NCBI GenBank assembly: GCA_050084515.1
Contig: CM114274.1
Span: forward strand, 7,564,001 to 7,628,000
DNA length: 64,000 bases
Source of the DNA: Blasia pusilla
Taxonomy: Eukaryota > Marchantiophyta > Marchantiopsida > Blasiales
Direction: 5' to 3'
The number at the start of each line of letters is the position of its first letter. Within the stretch, counting starts at the first letter, position 1. The notes beneath the pieces were generated by a model. It was not told the DNA's origin, searched no databases, and saw nothing but the letters and a program-made list of their open reading frames with translations. Of this stretch, positions 1 to 11,341 are shown piece by piece. The position numbers and the translations under genes are program-made.

Positions 1-660
1 ACAAATACTAGAGTTGATCAGATATGAATGGATGATAACAAGAGTCTCATACACATCCACACCACTACTAAATCTACATCACTGGTCATATCCACACAAC
101 AAACATCGTTAACCTTCCCAACACATGGGTAGATCCATACACATAAAGTATGTTCGTTGTCGAGCGCATACACATCGTTGGTCACATCCTCACCACACAA
201 TACCAATTTTCCGAATATATGCGTAGATCCACACATACGAGAAATGAACTCATACATGTACATCAAGACCGTCGGTAGCATAGGGAGTCAACAGGCGGTT
301 TTGGTGTAACTTCGTCTTGAGATGTCGGATGAGGTTGACGAATAGTTTGTTGCGTCGAGAACAGACCAGTCGTAACGTGTGCTCATAAGTTACCGTTCTT
401 ATTTTTACCGGTAACCTTTTACTCAGTCAATGGGTCCCTTGGCCAGAAATAACAAAGAAGGGGAATTGCCATAAACAACGTTCCCGACGCAATAGACCAG
501 TCGTGAACCTCATCCGACATCTCAAGATGAAGTTACATCCAAACCGCCCACTGACCCTCTATGTTTCCAACGCGGTAGAACTTTACATGTCGGCTAACTA
601 AGATGTGACATCACCAAGACCACACAACTTCAACCCCTACCACCTTCCCAAATTTTTTAA
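1..660 (-). repeat. Decayed LTR-like remnant, DNMT-gypsy family (C type)
   Basis: The stretch resembles the LTR of element C near 57.0-57.3 kb. It carries two diverged copies of the segment with the words for 'cacatc..ggtcac..cacacaac' and 'gtagatcc.cacat..gaactcatacat' (about 50-150 and 150-270), and near 594-630 the 'cggcta..agatgtgac' junction that in C leads to the LTR end. It is followed by an integrase/PHD relic in the same orientation, as in C. The many substitutions suggest an old insertion. No open gene is present. Confidence 0.5.
282..560. repeat. Long imperfect inverted repeat (fold-back)
   Basis: The arm at about 282-336 is the reverse complement of about 505-560 with only a few mismatches. 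The loop is about 170 bp. The word GACCAGTCGT also occurs directly in both halves. The fold-back lies inside the LTR-like remnant and could form a long hairpin transcript. Confidence 0.7.
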
Positions 661-1270
661 AAAAATTTTCAATTGATGGTTTTATCCCTTATAGATTCAC
701 ACAATATACACCTCAAGCCCACAAATATCACTACAAAGCTCAGATCTACTCTCTCGTTCACGTTTGAAAGATAACATGACCCATGATTACACACATAATC
801 TTTCCAAACCATACCATATCATCCCTCTTATATAAGGACTTTGATAGATAACATCTTGCATATTCATAAAATCATGCCATGCAATAAAATCTAGCTTCAT
901 CAATGTTGCCTACTATAAAAAAACATAATCTCCAAGATGAAATCTCCTAATTCTTGGTTGATAGCCTTCTTCAAGAATGGTTGGATGCCTCAATATATCC
1001 ATTTGTTAAGAGATAGCTAAATTGTCAAATTCCAAAAGTATTACTCCACCAAAAATCTTTTCCTTTGAGAATTACCATGTACCTATACATCATAATCATC
1101 AAGGTCCAACACCTCTTCCATATCACTTCAAACAATTGCAAGTAAGTTGGGCTCTCTCCCAATGACCAAAAGTACTTTGAAGTGATAAGAAGGATGTATG
1201 TTGATTGAAGTGATACCCCATGGCCAACCATTGTAGTTATAGGTCCCACTCCAACCCCTTATCATATCTT
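661..1270 (-). pseudogene. Relic of integrase C-terminus/PHD region of a DNMT-gypsy element
   Basis: The DNA aligns by eye with 57540-58090 of element C. For example, 'cacctcaagcc..a..taccac' near 712, 'cataatctccaagatgaaa' near 925 and the 'aatggttg..tacctcaatatat' block near 975 match the integrase C-terminal coding region. It cannot be translated for more than short runs. It continues the LTR remnant at 1-660, giving the usual order of PHD end next to the 3' LTR. Confidence 0.5.
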
Positions 1271-3408
1271 TTGTTGTGGAGATTATATTCGATACACTTT
1301 GAGGAGGAGATTAGAGGTCGAGCCCAGGAGGTTAAGGAATAGGGTAAATTGAAAGTGTACATTTCCCCTTGATTTGGGTCCATTTGGAGCCTATTTGAGG
1401 AACTTCGTATTTAAGGAAAATTCTTGATTTTGAGATAGTTGAATTTATATTTGTAGAAAGTGACCATTGATCCACTATTACACGTTTAGGATCACGAAGG
1501 TGACATGCGTGTGCAAGTCATTAGGGGGAGAGTTTGGGGAAAGAGAGGATATACCTTAAGGAGAGAAAGCTTGGCAACTCATTATCTTTGTTGAACCTCC
1601 TTTACATGAGATGGAGGAGGTATGATGCTCCTTGCATAGCAAATATAGCCAAGGGAAAATTGATAAAATTGAGATAAAGTGTTGATAAAGTAAAAAAAAA
1701 CATATGAGAGGAATTGACATAAAAAAAACACATACACAAAAAATAGGCACCAATCGAGAAGCAAGAAAAATTAGAAAACACGTTGGCCACTTAGATGAAT
1801 AGAACTAGCTTGCCAATTGCATGACCACACATAGAAGAAACTGAAAATTAAGAATAAAGTAAGGAAGGAAATTCAAAACACAAAAGAGAGGATATGATGC
1901 GGAAGTGAAATCCACCCATCGATGGTTAATATGAAGGTATGAGGTTGTAATCGTAGGTCCAACATGTAGCAAAATATTGAAAAAAGCAAGAGCAACCCTT
2001 TGATTTGATTATAATCAATAATCACACGAGAAAATGAATGAAATTGAGTTCAAGGATCTTTGAGCATATTCATGAAAAGAGGATCCAAGGGGGTCTAAAG
2101 ATACCAAGAAACTTTGGTGAATCCCAATGGAGGCACAAAGAAGAAAGGCCCAAGTTCAAGCTGGAGGAGTTGAACAAATTGAGTTTGTGATTGGAATATG
2201 AATGGAAAAGCTACTAACAAAACATTTCATGATCCTTTTTTTAATTAGAAAATAAGGTGAAGGAGTTGAGACCATTTCATCATGATATGCTATCTCTTAG
2301 GATAAAAGATACTCCATGTTCTCCTCCCCATCCTTATCCCCTCCTACCTTCCAAATCCTGCAGCCGTGGTATTTTGGTAAAAGATATCTAAATTTATAGG
2401 TTAAGTAGGGGTTACCAAAAATAGAAAATATTTTGAGGTAAAAAAAAGATTGACAAAAACTAGGTCAAAAATTTAGGTGGTAAAAAAAATTCTCCAAGAG
2501 AAGAATGGACAACAGTAGATTTTTTTGGGTAAATTTAGTGAAAATTATGGATTGCTAAAATTGATTAGAAAATTATCTTGAAAAAAAAATCTATAGAATA
2601 TTTCCATAAGTGGAAATAATAAATAAATTTTTCATGGGAGTTTTTTTTTCAACCATGTCCATCGGTAATCTTAGAAAGATAGCTTGAAAACATTAACAAA
2701 AATTTTAATTGGAAGAATTTCTTACAAGCTCTCTAATGATAAAAATAAATTTGATTTTTTTCGTATGGGAAAATCTCAATCACCTTGGCTAGCAAGGCAA
2801 ACGTGAGGATTGCAAAACCTTTGGACATACCATCCCAACCTAGATTTAGAGTTAAAAATAAGACATTTGGATGAAGATTGTATGTTTGTCTTTGAAATCT
2901 ATAGTATTAAGATGATAGAAATTTTCTATTTCTTTTTTCAAAATTTACCCCTTTTTTAGCCCTTTTCCCATGAAACATCATATATCTTCACCCCCCCAAT
3001 TAAAAATTATTGAACAACTTCATAACTTCTATATGAGTCCATTGGACACATGGCAAAAGAATAGAGTTTAAGAAAGGCAACTGAAACTTCCCCCAATTCA
3101 AATTTATTGAAAAACTTCATAACTTCTATATGAGTCCATTGGACACATGGAAAAAGAAGAGAGTTTAAGAGAGGCAACTAAAGAGAGGTTAAGGAAGGCA
3201 ACTGGATGGTGTAAAAAATTGTACAGATATTTCTTTTTTGCATTCCATGTCCAAATGATACTATTCTAAAACCCATATCATGCATGGCACGAAAGTTTGG
3301 CGACTTATAATAGCAAATTTTTTTGTGAAAGCATTTTCTTAATGCTTTGGTAATTGTGGCAAGCTTGAGCCTACGGTCAAAGAAAAAAAATTCCATCCTT
3401 TCTTAATA
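1271..3408. other. AT-rich stretch with no supported gene
   Basis: I see no ORF with protein-like composition, no RNA gene and no element end. There are homopolymer A/T runs, and a short direct repeat 'aacttcataacttctatatgagtccattggacacatgg' occurs at about 3015 and 3113, about 98 bp apart. A decayed insertion too old to recognise is possible. Confidence 0.5.
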
Positions 3409-3586
3409 CTAGCATCTTGCCCGCGCGATGCACGGGTGAAAAAAATCCCTTCATACCCTTAGTCGTTCTTGTTAGCACGTAGTTAAATGCTCTTGTGCGT
3501 GTGTCAATACAGGGAGGCTTAAAAAAGCTTATGTGTCAACGCAATAAGAGGGCTTCCCAAACCCCGTCCTCTTCTAATAATATAGA
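3409..3586 (-). mobile_element. Mini-Helitron (178 bp, non-autonomous)
   Basis: On the - strand the element starts TCTATATTATTAGAAGAGG at 3586. It ends with a GC-rich hairpin (CCGTGCATCGCGCGG) followed by CAAGATGCTAG at 3409. The 5' TC, the subterminal hairpin, the 3' CTAG and the T just outside are the classical Helitron marks. The 5' flanking base is G rather than the expected A, so one side may have changed. There is no coding capacity. Related copies lie at 11965-12126 and 39948-40090. Confidence 0.65.
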
Positions 3587-3829
3587 CTAAAATTCCTCAA
3601 AGATTCATGATATCTTTGACGTTTGTATCTTCATAATTTCGTGTGTTCGCTAGAAAGAATATTTTCAAACACATTAAATGATATAAGAATAAACTCACAT
3701 CCGCTTTGGATGAGAATAGACTCACATCGCTTTGGCTACATTCTCGTCCAATGGTTGACATTCCAACTTTTGCACGTGACTTCAATCCTGACATGGTTTT
3801 ATGCCTAGCCCCGTCCCTCTTTGCACAGG

Positions 3830-5420
3830 CACTCGGGCGTTCTCCTAGGATAGCAGTCGGAGGGTTGTCCGGTATGATGTAGGAACACCTTCGTGATTTC
3901 TTTACCCACTAGGACTCTGCTAGGGGCTTTTCTGAGTTGCTTCAGGTTGCCTCTCACCTAACTCAAGGAAGAGTGCTAATAGCAGTGGCCCAAGTATTGG
4001 GGGCGGGGCGACTTTTGGCGTTGTCGAAGGAGGGTGGAGGTATTTGTCCGATTGCCATAGGTGAGGTGCTCTTGCGGTTGGTGAGTCGTACTATCGCTTT
4101 GCAATTCTGTGAGGCTTTCCAGTCACATCTGAGTCCGCACCGGTTCGGAGTTGCCACGCCAACCGATTGTGAGACTGTGGCCTTAGGTTTGAGGGCTTGT
4201 CTTGATATACATCGTGAGTGGGTGGTTCTTCAAGTTGACGTGGAGAACGCCTTCAACTCAATTTCTTGGGAAGCTATCTTCACAGAGTTGAGAGACGCAT
4301 GTGGTCCTATTGCGAGATTCCCTTTGTGCAAGTTTTCTATGGGGCCCCTTCGGCCCTCTATTTCCACCAGGGTGGGTATCGAGGAGGAGGTCGCAGTTTT
4401 GGAGTATGCTATCGGGACTCATCAGGGTGACCCCTTGGGTGGCTCATTTTTTGCTTTGGCTCATTATCAAGCGGTTCTTTCTACGAAGGAGGCTTTCTCC
4501 ATTCGCATTTTCCCTTCGTTGGCAGATGATACTCACATTGTTGGCTCGGGAGATGTGGTCGTCCCTGCATTTCAGCACTTTTCTGCACAATTGGCATGTG
4601 TCAGCGTCGCGGTGAAGGTGGGAAAGTGCAAGGCTTGGTCTCCATCAGAGCTGCTGGCCGATATTCAATTACCCAACGGATTCTTGACATCTATTGGAGG
4701 GCTTTGCGTTTTGGGAGTCCCACTCGGTAGCCAGGACTTTGTATCGAGTTTTGTGGTGACGACTCTTATCGAGGATCTTCTCCACGTTGATGATCTCACG
4801 AGGATTGATGACCCTCGTGAGATCATCCTTTCATCCAGTTTCACTCGTAGACCTGGTTATCTTTGTAGAACTATGTGGGCGTCTAACCATATTTCTTCCT
4901 TGTATAGATCCTTTGATAGAAAGATCATGCATGCGTTTAAGGATCTACCAGGACCCGACTCCTTAGAGTGCCCTGCGGGGGCATTAGCTCCTAGACAAGC
5001 TTCTTGGACGATTGCCTTTGGCGAGGTAGGTCTTATTGCCACTGAGTTAGTGGCGCCGTTGGGCTTTTTAGGGAGTTGGGCCATTGTAGCACCCCTCTTT
5101 TGCTCCAATTTTTGGTTGGGAAGAGACTGCTCCTTTTACACTGCGTTTCCCAGGTTGAGGATGGCCTTTTCCCACTTCAGTCTTCACTCACACCTTGTAG
5201 AGACTCCCTTCTAGTTGAGGCAAAAAGAGTTCCTCCCACTTTCTCTTCTCTAGTTACCTGAGGACAGTTTGGGTTCCAATGTTCTTTGGTGGAAGCCCAC
5301 TTGGAGGTAATGTTAAGAGGTTTTATGTCATATGGGAATATCCCCATGGAGATTGAGGCCCGTATTTTTGCTCTCTATGCCTCCCCTCCTTTGTATCCCG
5401 ATGGGTTTTCCATCAAACGT
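3830..5420 (+). mobile_element. Truncated LINE-like (non-LTR) retrotransposon
   Basis: A reverse-transcriptase ORF at 3937-5214 is continued on both sides by broken coding sequence. Upstream, the frame reads protein-like through in-frame stops around 3870-3935. Downstream, a shifted frame stays protein-like to about 5425. No endonuclease domain, poly(A) tail or target-site duplication is evident. It is probably a 5'-truncated, mutated copy. Confidence 0.7.
3937..5214 (+). CDS. Reverse transcriptase domain protein, LINE-like (fragment)
   Basis: This 425-residue ORF carries the core of a non-LTR type reverse transcriptase, which would copy the element RNA at the target site. Visible motifs are the first catalytic aspartate in LQVDVENAFNSISW (D101), the GDPLG block (164-168) and the double aspartate in LADDTH (D197-D198). 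The usual aromatic residue before ADD is leucine here. The RPIAI-like block (PIAIGEVLLR, 38-47) also fits RT motif 1/2. The chosen start is only the first ATG after upstream stops, so the real protein began further upstream. An apurinic endonuclease and C-terminal zinc knuckle are not seen. It is likely a dead copy, although the RT core is unusually long and open. Confidence 0.75.
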   Translation: MLQVASHLTQGRVLIAVAQVLGAGRLLALSKEGGGICPIAIGEVLLRLVSRTIALQFCEAFQSHLSPHRFGVATPTDCETVALGLRACLDIHREWVVLQVDVENAFNSISWEAIFTELRDACGPIARFPLCKFSMGPLRPSISTRVGIEEEVAVLEYAIGTHQGDPLGGSFFALAHYQAVLSTKEAFSIRIFPSLADDTHIVGSGDVVVPAFQHFSAQLACVSVAVKVGKCKAWSPSELLADIQLPNGFLTSIGGLCVLGVPLGSQDFVSSFVVTTLIEDLLHVDDLTRIDDPREIILSSSFTRRPGYLCRTMWASNHISSLYRSFDRKIMHAFKDLPGPDSLECPAGALAPRQASWTIAFGEVGLIATELVAPLGFLGSWAIVAPLFCSNFWLGRDCSFYTAFPRLRMAFSHFSLHSHLVETPF

Positions 5421-6119
5421 TTCTATTAAAGTTTATATTCTTTGGAAAGCAAAGCAAAATGGTTGGATACGCATAAAAAACTTGTACTCAAGAAATCAAT
5501 TAAGATGAGAAGAAAAAGTCGAAGGATAATAGAGCAGTCGATTTATGACCATTCCAAGATATTTCAAGCATTATTAATTACTGCTGCTGAAATCAATTAA
5601 TCAGAAGAAAGCCCTCTACGCTTAGGAGAACGTCGGTTCACACGTAGGTTCAGTGAAGACGAGGGCCGGTGATGACGTCCCAAGATGACGACACATTTGG
5701 GAGTAAAAACTAAAAAGTGCGTGTTTTGATACGAGGTGAGCCTTTTTGTAAGTAGTGAGAGTCTCAGACAGGTACCTGGAGACCTAAAGTGTAAGGTACG
5801 ATGATACCTTCAGTAGCAGTATTTTTTAGAGGTTCCGAGGCATTCGCTCTTCGGTGGCGGACGCATCTGATGGATGCGCGCGAGGAACGAGAAGACGGAG
5901 AGTGTCCACGTTCACCACCAGCTTTCTGCCGCTTGTCGGCTACCTCTCGGTTCCGCCTCCTGGCACCTGCTGCTGCTGCGGCTACTCTCATAACTGAAAC
6001 AGCGCTGTCGCGCTTCAGGCTGCAGCAATTTTTCGAGCACTAACCCTAAAAGACTGCGGCGCTCGTACCAACGACAGTGGAGGATTAAAGACCTTCGAAA
6101 ATTTCAACGTTACCATTAG
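5421..6119. other. Stretch with no supported gene
   Basis: A + strand ORF at 5801-6043 and a - strand ORF at 5764-5991 overlap in a GC-rich patch and neither is convincing. The patch may be the first exon or 5' region of the gene suspected at 6120-7557. Confidence 0.3.
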
Positions 6120-7557
6120 GTCTATTTGATCCTTTCCAGCCTGGAGACAAGCTGACATTCCGATCATTTCCAGAAAGCGAAGCAAGTCAGACAGAATTTC
6201 GCATTGATCCATGGTGTTCGATTAATTACGATGCTTCAAAACCATAAATGTATGCCGTAACTGAATTGGAATCATCCGTCGACTTTGCGCCACTGGCGAG
6301 AGCTGTCGGCTTCCGCTTTGGCGAACTAAGCTGAAACTTCCCGGGACTAACAGGTTACCGGCGGATTTGTAAACAAGCGCACGGTGTGGAGTGCGAAGTC
6401 TGGGTCTGTGCACAAGACCAGAGTGCGGATCGTACGTGGACTGTCGGTTGGATGCAGTATAGTTCACTTCTATGGCTCCTAGATTACTGGAAGGGCAGGT
6501 CAATTTCACTTCGGTGCCTGCCCACGATCCTCGTCTGCACTCTGGCGCACGTAACCGGACGCAGTGTCGTAGTTTATCAGTGTTGGTATCGCCTTAAAAC
6601 GGTCGTGACTCTTATCCGCTTCGACCAGCTTTTCCAGCGCGGTACAGGGCTCCTTCGCGTCTAGTACACCTCAAGAGAGCCGGTCCGAATCTGTTTCCTA
6701 ACTGAGTTCAAACCCACGGCCGTTCGGGCTGGAAAGTGCTATTTCGAGCACATGAAGTGCTCCCATCCTGTGCTGTCCATTTTCTCCCAAGTGGAAGAAA
6801 ACGGACGAGTTGGAAGGTATTGACAGAATACAAGCAGGGTAAGTCAGCTTACTTTGTGAATCTAGGGTTGCTGACCCGGGAAAACAGTGAACTCCAAATG
6901 TAAGATTATGTCCACATACATTGGTGCGGAGTTCGAGTTCTTTATTACCAAACCTCCATCCCATGTTCGGTGAAAAGAATGTGGTAGCCATCCTGGGACT
7001 GACAATATGCTACAATCCACATCCTGGAAGTTTCCAACCAAAAGAATAGCCTCCCAACCAAAAGAATTGCCGCGCAGATCCAGGATGAGGCCTCGCTGCA
7101 CGGCGTTACTTTCGACGAGCTCACAACCAAAGAAGGGCGCTACACTACGGGAAAGTCACCTTCCAATCCCATTATGCAATTGGGAGACTACTTCGTTGGA
7201 CTGAAAATAACTCGGTCTCAAGGCGAGTGGGGGCGACTTGCAGGTCCAAGTAATCGTGGCACCCTAAGGAGACAACGAACGAAGTTGCTCCGCTATTCCG
7301 AAAAATCTTCCTGGAAGTGTCTGAATATCTCTATCCAGATCTCCCGCTATATTAACATGTGTAACTTTGGCGACAAAATATTCTCGACTCCTACAGAGTA
7401 CGGCGGCAGTGCTCTCATAAAGCACTTTGGACAACAGCTACTGAAATCGCTAGCCTCAGGCATACTTTCTGCTATTGTACAACAAAGAAAATCCATCCAT
7501 ATCTGTATCCTTGCAAATGGAACTCGTCAGGTGTCAGTTCCGTTCAGGACATGCTAG
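6120..7557 (+). CDS. Possible unrecognised spliced gene (or pseudogene)
   Basis: Several + strand segments look protein-like. One follows an AG at 6118-6119 and runs to about 6213 (includes LFDPFQPGDKLTFRS). Another runs 6386-6520 (includes HGVECEVWVCAQDQ). A third, after an AG at 7076-7077, stays open from 7078 to the stop at 7557 (includes IQDEASLHGVTFDEL and EYGGSALIKHFGQQLLKS). A competing frame at about 7271-7355 (FRKIFLEVSEYLYPDLPLY) is also protein-like, so either an intron or a frameshift separates the parts. I could not join the pieces with certainty and recognise no family. It converges tail-to-tail with RPA2, whose stop is at 8010. Confidence 0.25.
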
Positions 7558-8009
7558 TTCACACCCCTATCTACGCTACGTAAGTACGACACTGAGTTTA
7601 AATTTAGGGGAACGTAACCTGTTCACGAGTAGTGATCGATGTAGCTCGAAACCCAGCAGACAAGAATCTTGGAATGCTCTTTACATGCCAAAGTTTCCAA
7701 GGAGGTGGTCGGAATCAACCTTAATTCAACCTCCCCAAAGCTATAATGTACAAATAGCCTGAGGCTGCGTGATGTGGATCTCAACTTAAGTACATCACCC
7801 TGAGTTTGACAGATCTTATCCGACTGGTTTTTCTCCCCTCTGCAGATACACGAGGATTCTCGATGAAGCTCTTCAGAGTTTACCATTGAATGTATCAAAG
7901 GGACGTGGGAGGCACTTCCTCAAAGGAATCCCATGGGTTACCAGATATCAAAACTCCCAGAATTTCTTGAAGTGGGTTCAGATTGGAAGATCCACTGATA
8001 GGACTGGTA
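7558..8009. other. Intergenic region between convergent genes
   Basis: It holds the presumed 3' untranslated region of RPA2 (- strand). The + strand ORF crossing it (7475-7762) is not convincing. No transposon end is seen. Confidence 0.4.
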
Positions 8010-11000
8010 CTAGGCATTGGTGGACTTGAAATGGTCATCGTCAACAGTAGAATATATGTAACCTTCATTGACCAGGAACTCAATGGCCTCCCTGTCACCA
8101 GCAACCAATCCGGTTTAGTTCAAAGGTTTTGTTTCACACACAAAGCGTTAACCACAGGATTACTCTGATGATTGAAGTAAAACAAACAACCACTAATACT
8201 CACTTGACTTGCTGCTTAGAGTAGCCCACCATCTGGGCACAAACTTCATCCACGTGCAGACCCTGTTCGATTGCCCTGGACAATCAAGTTTCACAGGCCA
8301 GCATTTCAGCTTTGCAAATAAAAACCTAATGGTATACTCTATGCTCTTACACATCACGAAAATTGTAACCGCGAAAGGTTGACAGACTTGAAGCCAACTC
8401 CTTATGTGCCATAACCCCAAATGCTGCAATCTTTGCAGCCGCCTATGGAGAGTACACAGAACTTACAAGTTGGCAGGCAAATCAAATAGGGCATGCACCC
8501 GTCTCTGGCATTCATCCACGGCATTGCTTGCTGCTGGCATGGATGACGGGGGCAGGTACTGCACATGTCAAATCACAATGAATATTAGACCAACACTTCC
8601 ATGGCTCAATTACTTGGATCCACAGTGACATAGTGGATGGCTTGCTTCGTGCAAGTTTTGGTAGACAAGATGCTCAAAGGGGTTTGTGGATGCTGGAAAA
8701 GATGAAATGGGCACATTAGGCAATTTTTGAATCAGATTGCAAAAGAAACTCACTTGGCTGGGAGTATGTGAACTCCGCATCACACCACTTGGGTTGGGTA
8801 TCACTGCAGAAGCAGCAGGTGCCCCGTGGTCTGTGGTATTGAAAGGAGTTTTGGATGCGGACCTACCTCCCTGGTGGACTCAAACAAAACACATCTACTT
8901 TAGAGTACATTTACATCTTAATGATTCTGCAAAACCATAGCTAGGGTACACTACATATTGGATGCAATGTAGATGCTTTTCTCATCTTGCTGCAAATCCT
9001 AGAACCTCCAGGACATAGTTTTCAGATTTCCTAATAACTATTGCAACAAGATTGGGCAACCGACTCAAAGGAACGCCATAGGCCACACCAAGCATCCTCC
9101 ATGATTTCCTGTGAACAGTAACCACGATTTCCTAGAATGTGACATGCATAAGGGCCAAACTGTAAATACAGGGAAGCGACTCAGGATTGCAGAAAGTTAC
9201 CATCTAAGTAGACTCCAGCACTACACATTTTCTGGGTAACTCATTTCACAAGAATGATATCTAGATGGATGTCAGTGTTAGAATCCTACTTGCCCAGGCA
9301 TGGGCGGCAACTCATTGAACATTACTTCACAATTATGGGCAACACTCAATTGACGAGCATAGTACCTGGGCCTTCACATTATTTGCATGGACAAAGATAC
9401 ATTCTAACAAGTGGAATGTGACCTCATTGAAATCCTTAATTGGCCTGCAAACACACCCAAGGGTACCAATCCCAATTGTCATTACTCTTGATGAGTGAAC
9501 TGAAAATTGTCTACTGCAAATTCTAGTCCTATTGTGACGCTTTCATGCACAAAATTGAGTATTTAGCAAGGGTCTTGTCATACAAATACTATTTGGAAGC
9601 AACTACGGGTATTAATGATAATATTCATAGATACAGCTCAAGGTCGAACGCCAAAATACCCTTCACTCACCTTATGGAAAACGCCACCACATTTCTTTTC
9701 CCTTGAAAGGATCTCAGATGACCATGAATACGCACGTAAGCTTCATTGCTGCAACGCACCAAAATTCACCAAGCCTCTCAAGACTCACAAACACTCCTGT
9801 GTATTCATAGACACTCTGCGAGCTATTGCATTACATGAGAAGACTTTACCAATAGAAGTCTTAAATGTGATCCACAGTGAAAAATGAACAATCGGCACAA
9901 TGCCTTGAAGATCACATTTGTATAAAAGAGAATAAGTGAATCTAGAGGATGGATGAGTGGGAAGATTTCAAAATCATGGCACCATGGGAAATAGAATTGT
10001 CTGTCACCTGATGCTCCGCAACTCTGCAAGCTCTTCCGTGTCATGACCATCAATCCTACACCAACCAAATTTTCAGTTTCCCTAAAACAAATACTAGCCT
10101 CAATAGCCCCGAGAAAGCACTGGCTCTGTAACATCTCGGACTTAACTATACAAAAGTATCATTCATCCGGAAGTCCACTGTATCCAGCTCAGAGTAAAAA
10201 GATATGGAAACCTTCACAACTGTAGTAATGCGTGCAGCTATCTAATCGAATTTGGCCCACCAGAGAGATGTCTTATGGTGTACTCAGGAATTGATATGAA
10301 CAAGATAAATGGAATGACACACCGTGTAGAGTAACTCACCATTTCTTCACCTCAATTCTTCCAGTGTAGTCGTCGAGCATGAAGGAGATATCAGTTGACT
10401 TCTCCTGTTTGTTTACGATCATTCCAACCAGTGTCACCTGCTCTCAAAGCCAACAATGCACTCATAAGTAATCGTCAACGCATATTTGTGTGTTAAACGA
10501 CATGACGCCTAAAGAACTGTTTCACTCCCTCTTACAACAAAACCGTTGGATTACCGCAGAGGTGCCTCTTGAAGCAAAGGCTAAAACAGAAGTTACAGTC
10601 ATACAGAAGGAGGCAGTGTGATGCCTAGAAGCAAGCTACAAAAAAGATCCGTAGTTCCACCGTGCTACTATTAAGCAACATCTGATGTCTTCGTACGCCA
10701 TCAACATGGAGGCCAAAGCGTTCTATAACTGGAGAGGAAACAGATCAGGGCCAGAGCAACAACGAATTCAGGGGACCGGCCAAACTTGACCGATACAAAC
10801 TCACATTATTAACTTCCTGACCATCCACGTAAAAGTTGTCATCGGAAGGCTTTTGAGTAGCCGAACTCAATTGCTTGACGGTTAAGGGCAACAGTCCAGT
10901 GCTCTGCGAGCTGCTTCTCTGGGCAGACCACAATATCAATGCAACACTATGTCACTAGATTGGATAAAACCCCTTGATCAAGAATCTTCCTATGCTACAC

Positions 11001-11341
11001 CCCCTTGCCAACCACCTCTGCTATACCAGTGACCACGCCGATTCCAGTCTGTGAGACCAGGTAGACCAAAACAACTGCCAAATATCTCCAATCGCCGGCT
11101 CCTATTGGCGAAAGCGGGCTAGCCAAACAACGATCCCAGAAGCTACGTCTTAAGCTGTGAGTTCAACTGGTGCGCTCAATCTTCGTTTACAAACCAAAAA
11201 CCACAGAGATAAGAAGAAGTGGTACAGTACCCTTGTACCACCGCCGGGGGAATTCTCAGTGTTGACGCCAGTCGATTGGGAAGGCATAAACCCTCCTCCT
11301 CCATAGAGAGATCCTCCATCTACTCCCGCACCGGAATACAT
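8010..11341 (-). CDS. RPA2: Replication protein A 32 kDa subunit (RPA2), 10 exons
   Basis: RPA2 is the middle subunit of the heterotrimeric single-strand DNA-binding complex used in nuclear replication, repair and recombination. Exons on the - strand are 11341-11231, 10918-10805, 10437-10340, 10055-10008, 9748-9671, 9444-9366, 8870-8754, 8558-8467, 8275-8204 and 8091-8010. All junctions are GT/AG, phases match, and the total is 891 nt, or 296 residues plus stop, typical for the family. The N-terminus is Gly/Ser-rich ([20 protein letters not shown]), the region phosphorylated in RPA32. The OB-fold spans about residues 60-175 and includes [40 protein letters not shown] and YVRIHGHL. A variable linker (177-225) leads to the C-terminal winged helix (about 228-296), with EQGLHVDEV and ending [18 protein letters not shown]. 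The start is the ATG that opens the conserved Gly-rich N-terminus. No disabling change was seen. Confidence 0.93.

Noticed and set aside
1025-1790. Several - strand ORFs, some with hydrophobic runs
   Set aside because: The first overlaps the integrase relic. The others are T-rich translations with no protein-like pattern and overlap each other in three frames.
8193-8429. A - strand ORF and a good-looking frame ([18 protein letters not shown]) between RPA2 exons 8 and 9
   Set aside because: It lies in an intron by the in-phase splicing that yields the conserved winged helix of RPA2.
8610-8700. A candidate extra RPA2 exon ([17 protein letters not shown] frame) with AG and GT borders
   Set aside because: Its phase does not fit exons 7 and 8, which join in phase 0 and give the expected linker and winged helix without it.
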